64,000 bases of DNA, taken from the NCBI GenBank assembly GCA_028289245.1, contig JAQGGT010000006.1, positions 80,948-144,947 of the forward strand. Direction: 5' to 3'. The notes beneath the pieces were generated by a model. It worked only from the letters and a program-made list of their open reading frames with translations, did not search any database and was not told the origin of the DNA. Origin of the DNA: Candidatus Saccharimonadota bacterium (lineage in GTDB: Bacteria > Patescibacteriota > Saccharimonadia > Saccharimonadales > UBA4665). The position numbers and the translations under genes were made by a program. This document shows positions 26,711 through 34,988 of the stretch, one piece after another (positions within the stretch are counted from its first letter, which is position 1; each line of letters starts with the position of its first letter).

Positions 26711-27385
26711 ATGTATCGGGCAGGCCTGAAGCAACGTCGTCGACGCCGCTGGCCCATCTGGACAGCGCTGCTATTGGTGCTGGTACTGATCGGTGGCGTA
26801 CTATGGGTGCCCAAGCACCTCAGCGCTCATACCCAGATCACCCAATCAAAAGCCGTAGTTACCACAGTGGTAGCCGACGATGGCGCCAAAAAAACTTTTG
26901 ACGAAACCGATTTTAGCTTTAAGCTACCCATCGATTGGGTCAAACTGCCAGCCGTCCCCAGCCAGTATCATATGTATCGCTATAGTAGTGGCGGCAAGAC
27001 CGCTGGTATGCAAGTTATGGAAGTCTATGAGGACACGATTCCGGCTAAGTATGCCGTCAATAACATGGTGGTAGTGCAGGGCGGCGGTACCGGCATCGCC
27101 GTCGAAGGCGAAGTTTCCGACAACTGTGCCCAGTTCACCAAAGATGCTACCAGCACCAACAATGATGGCATTCTGGCAAAATGGCAGGGAGTCGACTTCC
27201 TCTGTGACCTCGGCAACCAGTCGCGCAACGTGGCCGGTACTAGCTCCCTCGGCAATCTTAATAGCGTCGCCGTTAAGTCCACTACCGGCATCGAACACAA
27301 ATTCTTTTTTAGCTATACCGACAGTGGCATTAACCCCAAATTTAGTGTTTTTGTGGCTGCCCTTAACAGCTTCGGCATGAAGTAA
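26711..27385 (+). CDS. Membrane-anchored extracytoplasmic protein, unknown
   Basis: 224 residues. A strongly basic start (KQRRRRRW) leads into one membrane helix (~15-35); the rest is outside, beta-rich, with a region resembling PsbP/lipoprotein-like folds around FSFKLPIDWVKLP and two Cys that could pair. It is co-transcribed with the LexA-like gene (1-base gap). I do not recognise the function. Confidence 0.68.
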   Translation: MYRAGLKQRRRRRWPIWTALLLVLVLIGGVLWVPKHLSAHTQITQSKAVVTTVVADDGAKKTFDETDFSFKLPIDWVKLPAVPSQYHMYRYSSGGKTAGMQVMEVYEDTIPAKYAVNNMVVVQGGGTGIAVEGEVSDNCAQFTKDATSTNNDGILAKWQGVDFLCDLGNQSRNVAGTSSLGNLNSVAVKSTTGIEHKFFFSYTDSGINPKFSVFVAALNSFGMK

Positions 27386-27398
27386 ATACTACTATATC

Positions 27399-27411
27399 TA
27401 GCGTAAGCGCT
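27399..27411. promoter_or_regulatory. AGCGTAAGC motif, copy 1
   Basis: TAGCGTAAGCGCT lies about 30 bases before the cobalamin riboswitch. The 9-base core AGCGTAAGC also occurs before genes at 35756, 39647 and 47672. Likely an operator; the binding protein is unknown. Confidence 0.4.
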
Positions 27412-27430
27412 GACTGCTACACTACTAGAA

Positions 27431-27540
27431 CTTAACAACTTCACGCTGGAATCCCGTGCAATTCGGGAACTGTGCCGCAACGGTAAGCTCGCCTGTTAAC
27501 AGAGATAGAGCAAGTCCGATACAGCTATAAGCCTCTCGAG
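27431..27540 (+). ncRNA. Cobalamin riboswitch
   Basis: The segment holds the conserved core of cobalamin riboswitches in order: GGAAUCCCGUGCAAUUCGGG (P4-P5 region), then CUGUGCCGCAACGGUAA, and later AGUCCGAUAC. The spacing and the GGAA / GCCGCAAC / AGUC elements match the B12-box class. A hairpin region around 27531-27545 partly overlaps the AAGGAG ribosome site of the next gene, suggesting translation is shut when cobalamin binds (inference). P2-P3 are short, as in compact AdoCbl/aquocobalamin variants. Confidence 0.85.
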
Positions 27541-27552
27541 CAAGGAGCACTC

Positions 27553-29013
27553 ATGGTCGGCACGGCCGAATTAGAACAAATACAAATTGATAATCAATTC
27601 TATGAGATTACCGGGGATTTTTTTGAAGAGGAGTATACACGCCCACCAGAGCTAGAGGTATATGGTCGCTCGTTCAGCACGGTCCACCGGCTTGGTGTGT
27701 TGATGGTCGGAGCCACCATCAACGAGTCCACCAAGAGTCCTGAAGCCGACCAAGCACGTGTCGAATTTTGTACCTCTGTAGAAGAGGGCTTTGGAACCGA
27801 TATGGAACTTGGTGGCGGGCTAGAGGTTCGTGATTTTGACACGCGCCACGTTGTTGGTGGGAAGGTTATGGCTAAGGACCTCAAGACAGCGGTCTCTGAT
27901 ATGACAAACGCCGGACTTATCTGTGCGCAGGAAACGGTCAAAAAAGATGAACGCTTCCGGCCGCAACTCATCCGATCCAAATGGGATCATGAGAACGCCA
28001 TCATAGTCGACGAAATGGCTCGCGGCGAGACGGGTTACAACACCCGTATCGCCGTCAGCCCGTTCCCCGAAGAAGCGGCCGCCGAAAGCGGCGACGAATA
28101 CTGGCGAACTATTGGCTACGTGCCACACCTGAAGCGTGGCTTTGTGCAGATGTATCACGCGACCGAAGCCGGTGAGGTCGTTGCTGGGTCGCTGTCATTT
28201 GACGGCAGTAATAAAGATCGGCTGCGCGCAGTGTTTGCCAAGCATAACGTCATAATACCCGAAACAGAAGTCACCGATAACTGGCTGCAGTACGCGGTGA
28301 CGGAAACGCTGTCCGAAGACCAAGCCAAGGCACTGGCCATGGACATTGCCGATCAAGCCAAAGATCCCGGATACGTTAAGTCGACCAATACGGTGGATGT
28401 CACGCGTGAGTATCGAACGGTTATGGATACCGTCTTTGAGAATTCATATGTCCATGCCTGCGAGTCACTGGCTCGAGGCTCCCAAACCCCCGGTGCTCGC
28501 AAGCTCATTTTTGAACTAGCCGATAACGCACAGCATTTTAACGATCGCTATGCTGACGCACTCTACAGTATGTGCGCTAACGAGCAGAAATTTAACGATG
28601 AGGACATGGCCGTGCTGCACGACCTGCTGGTGTATTCAACCATCGAGATGATGCGCGCCCTGCACCTTGATAAAAAACGGATAGCCGGCCATACAGAACA
28701 GCGCACCCCGTCGAGTGTAGCTTATCTTCAGTCGCTCGATGCCGTCGCCTTTCAGCACACGCTGGGTGATTTTGCTGCCGCGGGAGCCCAGAATAATCGT
28801 GTGTACTCAGCCTGCGGTCTATCGATTGCGGTTGGCGAGGCGGCTGCTATTGGTGAACAAGGCGTTTTTGGCGGGACTGAAGGCCTAACATTGCCACGTG
28901 AAGATAGGTATGGCTCGCTTGAATTCAAGTGCCCGAAAGGCCACACTAACACCCGACCACATGGCAAGCTGATTGAGAACTGTCGAATCTGCGGCACGAG
29001 CGTACGCTGTTAG
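27553..29013 (+). CDS. Unknown protein under cobalamin riboswitch control, C-terminal zinc-binding tail
   Basis: 486 residues, soluble. The ATG follows an AAGGAG site 5 bases upstream. I do not recognise the family. Residues ~1-380 are mixed alpha/beta with no known motif. The last ~40 residues have CPKGHTNTRP, then CRICGTSVRC, giving four or five Cys plus His that look like a zinc ribbon. Synonymous base use differs slightly from neighbours (fewer C-ending codons at the start). The riboswitch implies a link to cobalamin: uptake, a B12-dependent enzyme, or a B12-free alternative to one. No B12 enzyme or transporter gene is visible nearby. Confidence 0.8.
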   Translation: MVGTAELEQIQIDNQFYEITGDFFEEEYTRPPELEVYGRSFSTVHRLGVLMVGATINESTKSPEADQARVEFCTSVEEGFGTDMELGGGLEVRDFDTRHVVGGKVMAKDLKTAVSDMTNAGLICAQETVKKDERFRPQLIRSKWDHENAIIVDEMARGETGYNTRIAVSPFPEEAAAESGDEYWRTIGYVPHLKRGFVQMYHATEAGEVVAGSLSFDGSNKDRLRAVFAKHNVIIPETEVTDNWLQYAVTETLSEDQAKALAMDIADQAKDPGYVKSTNTVDVTREYRTVMDTVFENSYVHACESLARGSQTPGARKLIFELADNAQHFNDRYADALYSMCANEQKFNDEDMAVLHDLLVYSTIEMMRALHLDKKRIAGHTEQRTPSSVAYLQSLDAVAFQHTLGDFAAAGAQNNRVYSACGLSIAVGEAAAIGEQGVFGGTEGLTLPREDRYGSLEFKCPKGHTNTRPHGKLIENCRICGTSVRC

Positions 29014-29056
29014 CGGTATAATAGAACGGTGAATACGTCGACTAAATACTGCGAGG

Positions 29057-29662
29057 GTGGCCTGCTTGACCGCTAAACGAATCGGCATTTATGCTGGCAC
29101 ATTCGACCCGGTCCATGCCGGCCACATTAGCTTTGCGCTCCAAGCCATGGAAGCGGCCCAGCTGGACTGGATTTATTTCATGCCGGAGCGCCGGCCCCGC
29201 CACAAGCCTGGCGTCGAGCACTATGCCCACCGCGTCGCCATGATCACTCGGGCCGCCCAACCGCACCCCAAGTTCCGGGTGCTTGAGCTGGTTGACATCA
29301 GTTTTAGCGTCGACCGGACGTTGCCTAAACTGCTGCAAAAATTCCCCAAAGCCCAGCTGGTGTTTCTATTTGGTTCGGACGTTATCGCGATGCTGCCGCA
29401 GTGGCCGCATGTCCGCCGCCTGTTGGAGATGAGTGAGTTAGTGATCGGTGTTCGTGCCGAGGCCGATGCCGCCCAGCTGCAGCAGCAAATCAGCGATTGG
29501 ACCTATCAGCCGATTGCCGTCACTATGTTCCCGAGCTTTGCCTCGGACATCAGCTCCAGCCAAATTCGCGCCGGACTACGCGACCAAAAGCCGGTGAAGG
29601 GGTTGTTGCACAGCGTGGCCCGCTACAGCAACCGGCACTGGCTATACGTATCTGTTAAATGA
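29057..29662 (+). CDS. nadD: Nicotinate-nucleotide adenylyltransferase
   Basis: 201 residues from GTG 29057. GTFDPVHAGH (residues 13-22) is the nucleotidyltransferase alpha/beta motif and SDISSSQIRAGL near the end is the ISSTxIR-type motif; both bind ATP. The enzyme adenylates nicotinate mononucleotide in NAD synthesis. A TATAAT at 29017-29022 could drive it with a short leader. A 15-codon GTG-started frame at 29029 overlaps its start in another frame and may be chance. Confidence 0.85.
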   Translation: MACLTAKRIGIYAGTFDPVHAGHISFALQAMEAAQLDWIYFMPERRPRHKPGVEHYAHRVAMITRAAQPHPKFRVLELVDISFSVDRTLPKLLQKFPKAQLVFLFGSDVIAMLPQWPHVRRLLEMSELVIGVRAEADAAQLQQQISDWTYQPIAVTMFPSFASDISSSQIRAGLRDQKPVKGLLHSVARYSNRHWLYVSVK

Positions 29663-29682
29663 GCCTTGGCAGCCGCTAGCCA

Positions 29683-29711
29683 TTGACAAGCACAAGCATT
29701 ATTGCTATAAT
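29683..29711 (+). promoter_or_regulatory. Near-consensus sigma-70-type promoter
   Basis: TTGACA (29683-29688) and TATAAT (29706-29711) are separated by exactly 17 bases. This is the best promoter match in the window. Transcription should start near 29718, about 110 bases before the small ORF at 29828, leaving a structured leader. Confidence 0.8.
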
Positions 29712-29778
29712 GAAACTACAAATAGGGTCCAGTGCTAATTGGCCAACCCGTTTGAGACAAAAAATAAAATAAAGGGAC

Positions 29779-29818
29779 GGTCGGCAGCAATTACCTTTGA
29801 GGTGAGTTGCCGTTGACC
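29779..29818 (+). ncRNA. Long leader hairpin upstream of a 30-residue ORF
   Basis: The two arms (29779-29795 and 29801-29818) can pair over about 16 positions with one mismatch, one bulge and a TTTGA loop. It lies 9 bases before the ATG at 29828. It has no U-run after it, so it is not an ordinary terminator. It may control translation of the small ORF or be the main product, a structured RNA. Confidence 0.6.
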
Positions 29819-29827
29819 GAAGGTGTT

Positions 29828-29920
29828 ATGTCAGTCAAGATCAAGTTTATTGAAAGCCGGGCGGAGCCTGTGCCAGTGCATGTGGAGCGCCCGACCTGGC
29901 GACAGTTTTTGGAGTATTAG
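29828..29920 (+). CDS. Small ORF, 30 residues, unknown
   Basis: Starts ATG 29828, ends TAG 29920. The product is MSVKIKFIES followed by an acidic/Pro-rich stretch and a TWRQFLEY end. It lies behind a near-perfect promoter and a long hairpin, which argues against chance. There is an AAGG directly before the GTT-ATG start. No recognised family; its 3' end is 3 bases before the convergent DsbA-like gene's stop. Confidence 0.5.
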   Translation: MSVKIKFIESRAEPVPVHVERPTWRQFLEY

Positions 29921-29923
29921 CGC

Positions 29924-30589
29924 TTACTGCGCAGGTGTTGCGGAGGTGGTTGTGGTAGTCGAGACGCCTTGTTTAGTCAGTTCGGCGTCGATGACTTGCT
30001 TGAACGAATCGGTGCTGTTGCCGATGTCGACCTGCTTACCATTGACGAAAAAGGTTGGCGTGCCGGTGATGCCGAGCTTGTCGCCGGCCGCGAGGTCGGC
30101 GTTGATCAGGTCGTTGACACTCGCGCCCTTGTAGTCGGCCTGGAACTTGGTGGTGTCGAGCTTGAGCGTTTGGGCGAGCAGCAGGAACTGGTCGCTTGGG
30201 CTGGTGTCGTTTACCCAGGTGCGGCTTTCGTAGAGCAGGTCGTGCATTTCCCAGAACTTACCCTGTTTGTCGGCAGCTTCAGCGGCTCGGGCAGCGGCAA
30301 AAGCGTTTTGGTGGATGCTGGTAAGCGGGAAGTTGCGGAATTGGAACTTAATCTTGTCTTTGTAGGTGCTGGTGACCTGTTGCAAGGTGGGGAAGTACTG
30401 CAAGCAGTACGGGCACTGGTAGTCTCCATATTCTACGAGTGTAACTTTGGCGTCGGCAGGACCCTCGATATGACTGGTAGGCTTGGTGGTGCTGCTAACT
30501 TTTTTGTCTGATTTATTACCAGAAAATACGGCGACACCGGCAAAGGCCAAGACGATGACCGCAATAACTATCCAAAACTGCTTTGACAT
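29924..30589 (-). CDS. DsbA-family thiol-disulfide oxidoreductase, membrane-anchored
   Basis: 221 residues from ATG 30589, which has a GAGGAG site upstream. One membrane anchor (~5-23), Ser/Thr/Lys linker, then a thioredoxin fold with the active site CPYC (Cys59, Cys62) and the cis-proline loop GTPTFFVN. The alpha-helical insert and length fit the DsbA/BdbD group (Thioredoxin_4). It should oxidise Cys pairs in exported proteins such as the Cys-rich secreted proteins in this window. The C-terminus is a Thr/Ala tail. Confidence 0.88.
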   Translation of the reverse strand: MSKQFWIVIAVIVLAFAGVAVFSGNKSDKKVSSTTKPTSHIEGPADAKVTLVEYGDYQCPYCLQYFPTLQQVTSTYKDKIKFQFRNFPLTSIHQNAFAAARAAEAADKQGKFWEMHDLLYESRTWVNDTSPSDQFLLLAQTLKLDTTKFQADYKGASVNDLINADLAAGDKLGITGTPTFFVNGKQVDIGNSTDSFKQVIDAELTKQGVSTTTTTSATPAQ

Positions 30590-30708
30590 GACTGTCGTAC
30601 TCCTCGTTGATTTGCTACGTTTCAGTATACAGTATGAGATTCGGCTTAGAGGATGCTGGCAAAGCGGAGGCTTCAAAAATAGCCGTAATCAGTATATGAT
30701 GTCAAGTA

Positions 30709-31764
30709 ATGACCACCTTTATTTTTGCAGTTCTGTTTTTGGCAATCGCCGTTGGCAGTGTGGTGGTGCGCAAAACCTATTATTTTCTGCCCGCCAAAGA
30801 GTTAAAGCGCCAGGCGGCCCACGACCCGGTGGCGGCCCGCTTTTATGGCGCCGTGGCCTATGGCAGCAGTTTGCGGGCGTTGCTATGGGGTGTCACGCTA
30901 GTTTCGAGCACCGTTGGCGTGCTGTTGCTCGCTAAGGGGGCGCCGTTTTGGTTGAGTTTATTGCTGGTTGTGGTGCTGCTGTGGTCGGTGTTTTCTTGGC
31001 TGCCGGCTACCCGGGTCACCGGTGTCGGGGCGCGGCTGACGGCCATCGTAACGCCCGGGCTAGTTTGGGTACTGGAGCGGCTGTATCCGCTACTGAGCCG
31101 CGGCGCCGAGAAGATCGAGAAGCGCTACGCCAGCCGTAGCACCGGAATTTACGAACGCAGTGACATCCTGGAGCTGATCGAGCAGCAAGCTGAGCAAGAT
31201 GACAGCCGTCTAAGCATCGAAGAGCTGGCGATTATTCAGCGAGCCCTGACTTTTGGCGACTACGAAGTCCACGATATTATTACGCCGCGGGCCCAGGTCA
31301 AGACCGTCCTGGCCAATGACACGGTCGGCCCGATCTTGATCGACGAGATTCACCAGTCGGTATCGCCGTTTGTATTGGTGCTCGACAAGCCAAAGGGCGA
31401 CGTCGTGGGCTGTGTGATTGTCCAGCAGCTCGGTATTCACAGCGAAGGCCTGGTGAGCGACCACATGCACAATCAGGTCTATTACGTCCACGAAAGCGAC
31501 ACGCTACGCGAAGCGCTGCACGCCTTTTTTGTGACTAACTGCCCGATGTTTGTGGTCGTCAACAGCCACGAAGAATACGTCGGTATTGTGACCATGGAAG
31601 CGGTGGTGCGTCAGTTACTCGGCCATCTGCCCGGTGAAGAATTTGAGCAGTATGCCGACCGCGCTGCCGTGGCCGCCCGCTACCCGCGCGTCAAGCCGGC
31701 CACCAAGAAACCGGCCAAAAAAGCAGAAAAAGCCGCCGAAGATGGCTCAGAGGTGGTAAAATAA
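30709..31764 (+). CDS. CNNM/CorC-like membrane protein with tandem CBS domains
   Basis: 351 residues. Two or three N-terminal membrane segments (to ~110), then a cytoplasmic region beginning GIYERSDILELIEQQ, RALTFGDYEVHDIITPRAQV (the CBS-preceding signature of CorC/HlyC proteins), two CBS motifs to ~310 and a Lys/Ala/Pro-rich tail. The family is linked to Mg or Co efflux. The usual DUF21 domain is shorter or divergent here and the C-terminal CorC_HlyC domain is missing. TATGAT lies 8 bases before the ATG, so it is likely leaderless. Confidence 0.72.
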   Translation: MTTFIFAVLFLAIAVGSVVVRKTYYFLPAKELKRQAAHDPVAARFYGAVAYGSSLRALLWGVTLVSSTVGVLLLAKGAPFWLSLLLVVVLLWSVFSWLPATRVTGVGARLTAIVTPGLVWVLERLYPLLSRGAEKIEKRYASRSTGIYERSDILELIEQQAEQDDSRLSIEELAIIQRALTFGDYEVHDIITPRAQVKTVLANDTVGPILIDEIHQSVSPFVLVLDKPKGDVVGCVIVQQLGIHSEGLVSDHMHNQVYYVHESDTLREALHAFFVTNCPMFVVVNSHEEYVGIVTMEAVVRQLLGHLPGEEFEQYADRAAVAARYPRVKPATKKPAKKAEKAAEDGSEVVK

Positions 31765-31783
31765 CTCCAACAAGGAGTTTCCC

Positions 31784-33097
31784 ATGAGAGTTTTAAGTTC
31801 AGACGTCGCCTCCCACATCGGTGAGCGTATTCGCGTCGAAGGTTGGTTACACAAAAAGCGCCTCTTGGGTGGCATGACGTTTATTAACGTCCGCGACCGT
31901 CGCGGCGTTGTCCAAATTGTTATTAAAGACAAAGACGAAGTCGAAAAGCTGCGCGGCCTGCAGATCGGCACGGTGTTGGCCGTCGAAGGCCAAGTTGTCG
32001 ACGAGCCACGGGCTCCCGGTGCCGCCGAGTTGCGCGACGCTAGTCTGGAAGTGCTGGTGCCTGTCACTGACGAGCCACCGATCGAGATTGACAAGCCCAT
32101 TCAGCACAAAGCTGAAAATCTTGACACGCTTTTCGAGTACCGCGTGCTGAACATTCGCAACTTGCAGGAGCAAAAAATCTTCAAAATCCGTGGCGACCTG
32201 ACCCGCTACATTCGCGAGTTCTTAACCGACCAAGAGTTCGTTGAGATCGACACACCCAAGTTTCTCGCCGAAGCCACCGAGGGTGGCGCCGAAGTCTTTA
32301 AGCTCGATTATTTTGGCAAAGAAGCTACGCTGGCCCAGAGCCCGCAGTTCTACAAGCAGATCATGGTCGGCGCCTATGAGCGCGTCTACGAAATCGGTCA
32401 CAGCTACCGCGCCGAGCCAAGTGCCACCACTCGCCACTTAACCGAGCTGACGATGCTCGATATCGAGATGGGCTTCGTGAAGGATCACGACGAAGTTCTC
32501 GACATGGTCGGCAACATGACCCAGTACACGCTTAAAAAAGTGTATGAGCACCGAGCGGCCGACCTCAAGAGTCTCAACGCCCCCGAGTTGCTACTACCGG
32601 AAGACGGTAAAATTCCGCGCTTTACCATTGCCCAAATCCACGAAATGTACACCAAGGCCACTGGGACCGACGTCACCGACGAAAAAGACTTAATCCCCGA
32701 CGAAGAACGCTGGATCTGCGACTACGCCCGCAAAGAATTGAAGAGTGACTTGGTTTTTGCAACCGAATTCCCGATCGAAGCTGCTAAGTTCTACCACAAG
32801 GTGGACGTCGAGAAGGGCGTAACCATGTGGGCCGACCTGCTGTTCCGCGGTCTAGAAATCGCTACTTGCCCACTCCGCGAAAACAACTACGATAAGATGA
32901 TCGAACAAATGACCAAGGCTGGCCTCGACGTCACTCACGAAGGCTTCAAGTATTACCTACAAGCCTTCAAATACGGCCTGCCGCAACATGGCGGCTGCGG
33001 CTTTGGCATCGACCGCCTGGTCGAAAAGACCATCGGCCTCAGCAACGTCAAAGAAGCCACGCTGTTCCCGCGCGATATTAACCGCCTCACGCCCTAA
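31784..33097 (+). CDS. aspS: Aspartyl-tRNA synthetase, archaeal-type
   Basis: 437 residues: an OB-fold anticodon-binding domain (to ~105), then a class II catalytic core with motif 2 YRAEPSATTRHLTE and motif 3 GCGFGIDRL. It lacks the ~100-residue GAD insertion of bacterial AspRS, so it belongs to the archaeal/eukaryotic type, frequent in CPR bacteria. Archaeal-type AspRS may be non-discriminating and also charge tRNA-Asn, which would need GatCAB (not in this window). The ATG follows a CAAGGAG site. Confidence 0.93.
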   Translation: MRVLSSDVASHIGERIRVEGWLHKKRLLGGMTFINVRDRRGVVQIVIKDKDEVEKLRGLQIGTVLAVEGQVVDEPRAPGAAELRDASLEVLVPVTDEPPIEIDKPIQHKAENLDTLFEYRVLNIRNLQEQKIFKIRGDLTRYIREFLTDQEFVEIDTPKFLAEATEGGAEVFKLDYFGKEATLAQSPQFYKQIMVGAYERVYEIGHSYRAEPSATTRHLTELTMLDIEMGFVKDHDEVLDMVGNMTQYTLKKVYEHRAADLKSLNAPELLLPEDGKIPRFTIAQIHEMYTKATGTDVTDEKDLIPDEERWICDYARKELKSDLVFATEFPIEAAKFYHKVDVEKGVTMWADLLFRGLEIATCPLRENNYDKMIEQMTKAGLDVTHEGFKYYLQAFKYGLPQHGGCGFGIDRLVEKTIGLSNVKEATLFPRDINRLTP

Positions 33098-33114
33098 CGC
33101 CGAAAGGATGTACC

Positions 33115-33351
33115 ATGCAAGACGACGAAACCCCGACCATCAATTTTAATCTCGATGTCAGCAAAGTGCCGGTGCTATTCTCCGGCGCTTACTTAATCAG
33201 CTCCGACGACAACTCGATGACCATCAACTTTGCCCAGCCAACCATCGACGGCAGTCAGCAAAACATCGTGGCCCGCGTCGCCATGACGCTGCCCCAAGCC
33301 AAAGAACTGCTCCAAACCCTCAACGACCACATCGAAAAATTTGAGATTTAG
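33115..33351 (+). CDS. DUF3467-family small protein
   Basis: 78 residues behind a GAAAGGATG site. The pattern (a short strand ending in VLFSGAYLISS, then IVARVAMTLPQAKELLQTL and a KFE end) matches DUF3467, a small family of unknown function found in many bacteria and archaea. It directly follows aspS and probably shares its transcript. Confidence 0.72.
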   Translation: MQDDETPTINFNLDVSKVPVLFSGAYLISSDDNSMTINFAQPTIDGSQQNIVARVAMTLPQAKELLQTLNDHIEKFEI

Positions 33352-33986
33352 CTCGGCGTGTTCTCGAGGGCCCGCCAGAGGTACCAACTGGCGACGGTTT
33401 CGTAGGGGTGCCAACCGTTGACGGCGGCGATTTCGGTGACCTGTGCTGGGGTTGGGGCGTCTTCGAAGCCGTAAAGCTTGCGGACGGCGTTGCGGACGCC
33501 GAGGTCGCCGGTCGGCAGGACATCAAGCCGGCCCATGCAGAACATCAGGAACATGTGGACCGTCCACTCGCCGACACCTTTGACGTCGGTGAGTTCTTCG
33601 ATAATTTGGGCGCTTGACTTGGCCTCGATATCGTAAAAGTCGATTCGGCCGTCGAGGACGTGCTCGGCCAGGTCGACGATGTAGCGGGCTTTAGCATTGC
33701 TGAGGCCGACGCTGCGCAGCTCGTCGTGTGACTTTTCCAAAATCTGCCCCGGCGCCGGATAACTTTCGCTGCCAAACAGCTCGCAGAACCGCTTCTTAAT
33801 AGATGCGGCGGCTTTGACGCTCAGCTGCTGGCCGATAATCGAATTTACTAAGGCGCCGTAATAATCGCCGTGCGGCTGGATGGTGCAGGGGCCGTACTGG
33901 TCGATAGCGGCGGCTAGCCGCGGGTCAGCGGCCCGCAAGTGGGCAGTGGCCGCGAGCAGTTGTTGTTGGTAGCCGGTGGTCTCCAT
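33348..33986 (-). CDS. AlkA-type DNA-3-methyladenine glycosylase (HhH-GPD)
   Basis: 212 residues. SIIGQQLSVKAA, the helix-hairpin-helix KGVGEWTVHMFLMF and LPTGDLGVRNA, whose Asp is the catalytic residue, match the AlkA/Mpg1 group. It would excise alkylated purines in base-excision repair. It lacks the N-terminal TBP-like domain of E. coli AlkA, like short archaeal and Bacillus versions. Its stop overlaps the DUF3467 gene by 4 bases (convergent). Confidence 0.87.
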   Translation of the reverse strand: METTGYQQQLLAATAHLRAADPRLAAAIDQYGPCTIQPHGDYYGALVNSIIGQQLSVKAAASIKKRFCELFGSESYPAPGQILEKSHDELRSVGLSNAKARYIVDLAEHVLDGRIDFYDIEAKSSAQIIEELTDVKGVGEWTVHMFLMFCMGRLDVLPTGDLGVRNAVRKLYGFEDAPTPAQVTEIAAVNGWHPYETVASWYLWRALENTPS

Positions 33987-34041
33987 GGACCTCTAGTATG
34001 CGCCCAATTGTCCACCGACGGCAATCCGTTATACTGTGGTT

Positions 34042-34815
34042 ATGATTACCAAGCTGCTCATCGTCAACGCCGCCGTGCTGTTGGTATATATGTCAGCTTG
34101 GTTTGCCGTCGCCTACAAACTCAAGCGTATCGATGTCGTCGATGCTGCCTGGGGCAGCGGTTTTGCGCTGGTCGGCTGGGTCAGCTTGATCCTGGAGCCC
34201 AGTGGCCGTAGTTTGGTCATCGCCATTCTGACGACACTGTGGAGCAGCCGCTTAACGCGACATATCGCACAAAGACTGCGCAAAAAACGTGATCCACGTT
34301 ACGAAGATAGTAGCAGTAAGTGGAAGGGCAACTTCTGGCGCCGCGCTTACTTGTCGATTTATCTGCTACAAGGAGCCTTGGTCTGGCTGATCTCGTTGCC
34401 GATTATGATCGCCGCCGGCGAGCTGCGCGATGTGGCCACGATCGGCTTCTACGCCACGGCCGGCACGATTATCTGGGCCATTGGTGCTGGCTTTGAGGCC
34501 GTGGCCGACAAACAATTACATGATTTTGTGGCTGACCCCGCCAATAAGGGGAAGGTCATGGACAAAGGCCTCTGGGCCTACAGCCGCCACCCGAATTACT
34601 TCGGTGAGCTTGTATTGTGGTACGGCATCGCCGTCTTTAGTTTTCCGTCGGCGCACTGGTATGTAGCGTTTATTGGGCCGATTGTGCTCAGTCTGACGAT
34701 TATTTTTGTCTCCGGCATTCCGCCGATCGAGCGTCGCCGCAAAAATGATCCGGCGTACCAGGAATATGCAAAGCGAGTTAGTCCGCTGGTGCCGCTACCG
34801 AAGATCAGTCACTAG
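34042..34815 (+). CDS. DUF1295/steroid-reductase-like membrane protein
   Basis: 257 residues from ATG 34042; TATACT (34030-34035) is only 6 bases upstream, so the message is likely leaderless and the GTG at 34036 unused. Six or seven membrane segments and the family end: GLWAYSRHPNYFGELVLWYGI and SGIPPIERRR (key residues YSRHPNYFGE). DUF1295 proteins share the fold of steroid 5-alpha reductases and isoprenylcysteine methyltransferases; function in bacteria is not established. Confidence 0.82.
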   Translation: MITKLLIVNAAVLLVYMSAWFAVAYKLKRIDVVDAAWGSGFALVGWVSLILEPSGRSLVIAILTTLWSSRLTRHIAQRLRKKRDPRYEDSSSKWKGNFWRRAYLSIYLLQGALVWLISLPIMIAAGELRDVATIGFYATAGTIIWAIGAGFEAVADKQLHDFVADPANKGKVMDKGLWAYSRHPNYFGELVLWYGIAVFSFPSAHWYVAFIGPIVLSLTIIFVSGIPPIERRRKNDPAYQEYAKRVSPLVPLPKISH

Positions 34816-34905
34816 CGAGGCTTTGCTTGGGATGGTACAATAGATGACAATCAGTAACTACCTAGTGCTTACTAATTATATTGAACAGGCATCTTTCACC
34901 TCACA

Positions 34906-34932
34906 TTGACCGCTCCTGTAGCCTCTTATAAT
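34906..34932 (+). promoter_or_regulatory. Promoter of the secreted lysozyme-like gene
   Basis: TTGACC (34906-34911) and TATAAT (34927-34932) are 15 bases apart. The leader is about 50 bases and can form a GTTAG/CTAAC hairpin before the AAGGAG site. Another -10-like TACAAT occurs at 34838, so the region may hold two promoters. Confidence 0.5.
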
Positions 34933-34988
34933 CACGTTAGCAAACACTTCGTCGCTGATACTAACAATTTAAAATAGAAGGAGAGCCT

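Noticed and set aside
27599..28158. Long minus-strand open frames inside the riboswitch-controlled gene
   Set aside because: They mirror the codon structure of the plus-strand gene and have no ribosome site or promoter.
29029..29076. A 15-codon GTG-started peptide overlapping the nadD start
   Set aside because: It follows a TATAAT box at leaderless distance, but it is very short, has no conserved feature and may be chance; mentioned only in the nadD entry.
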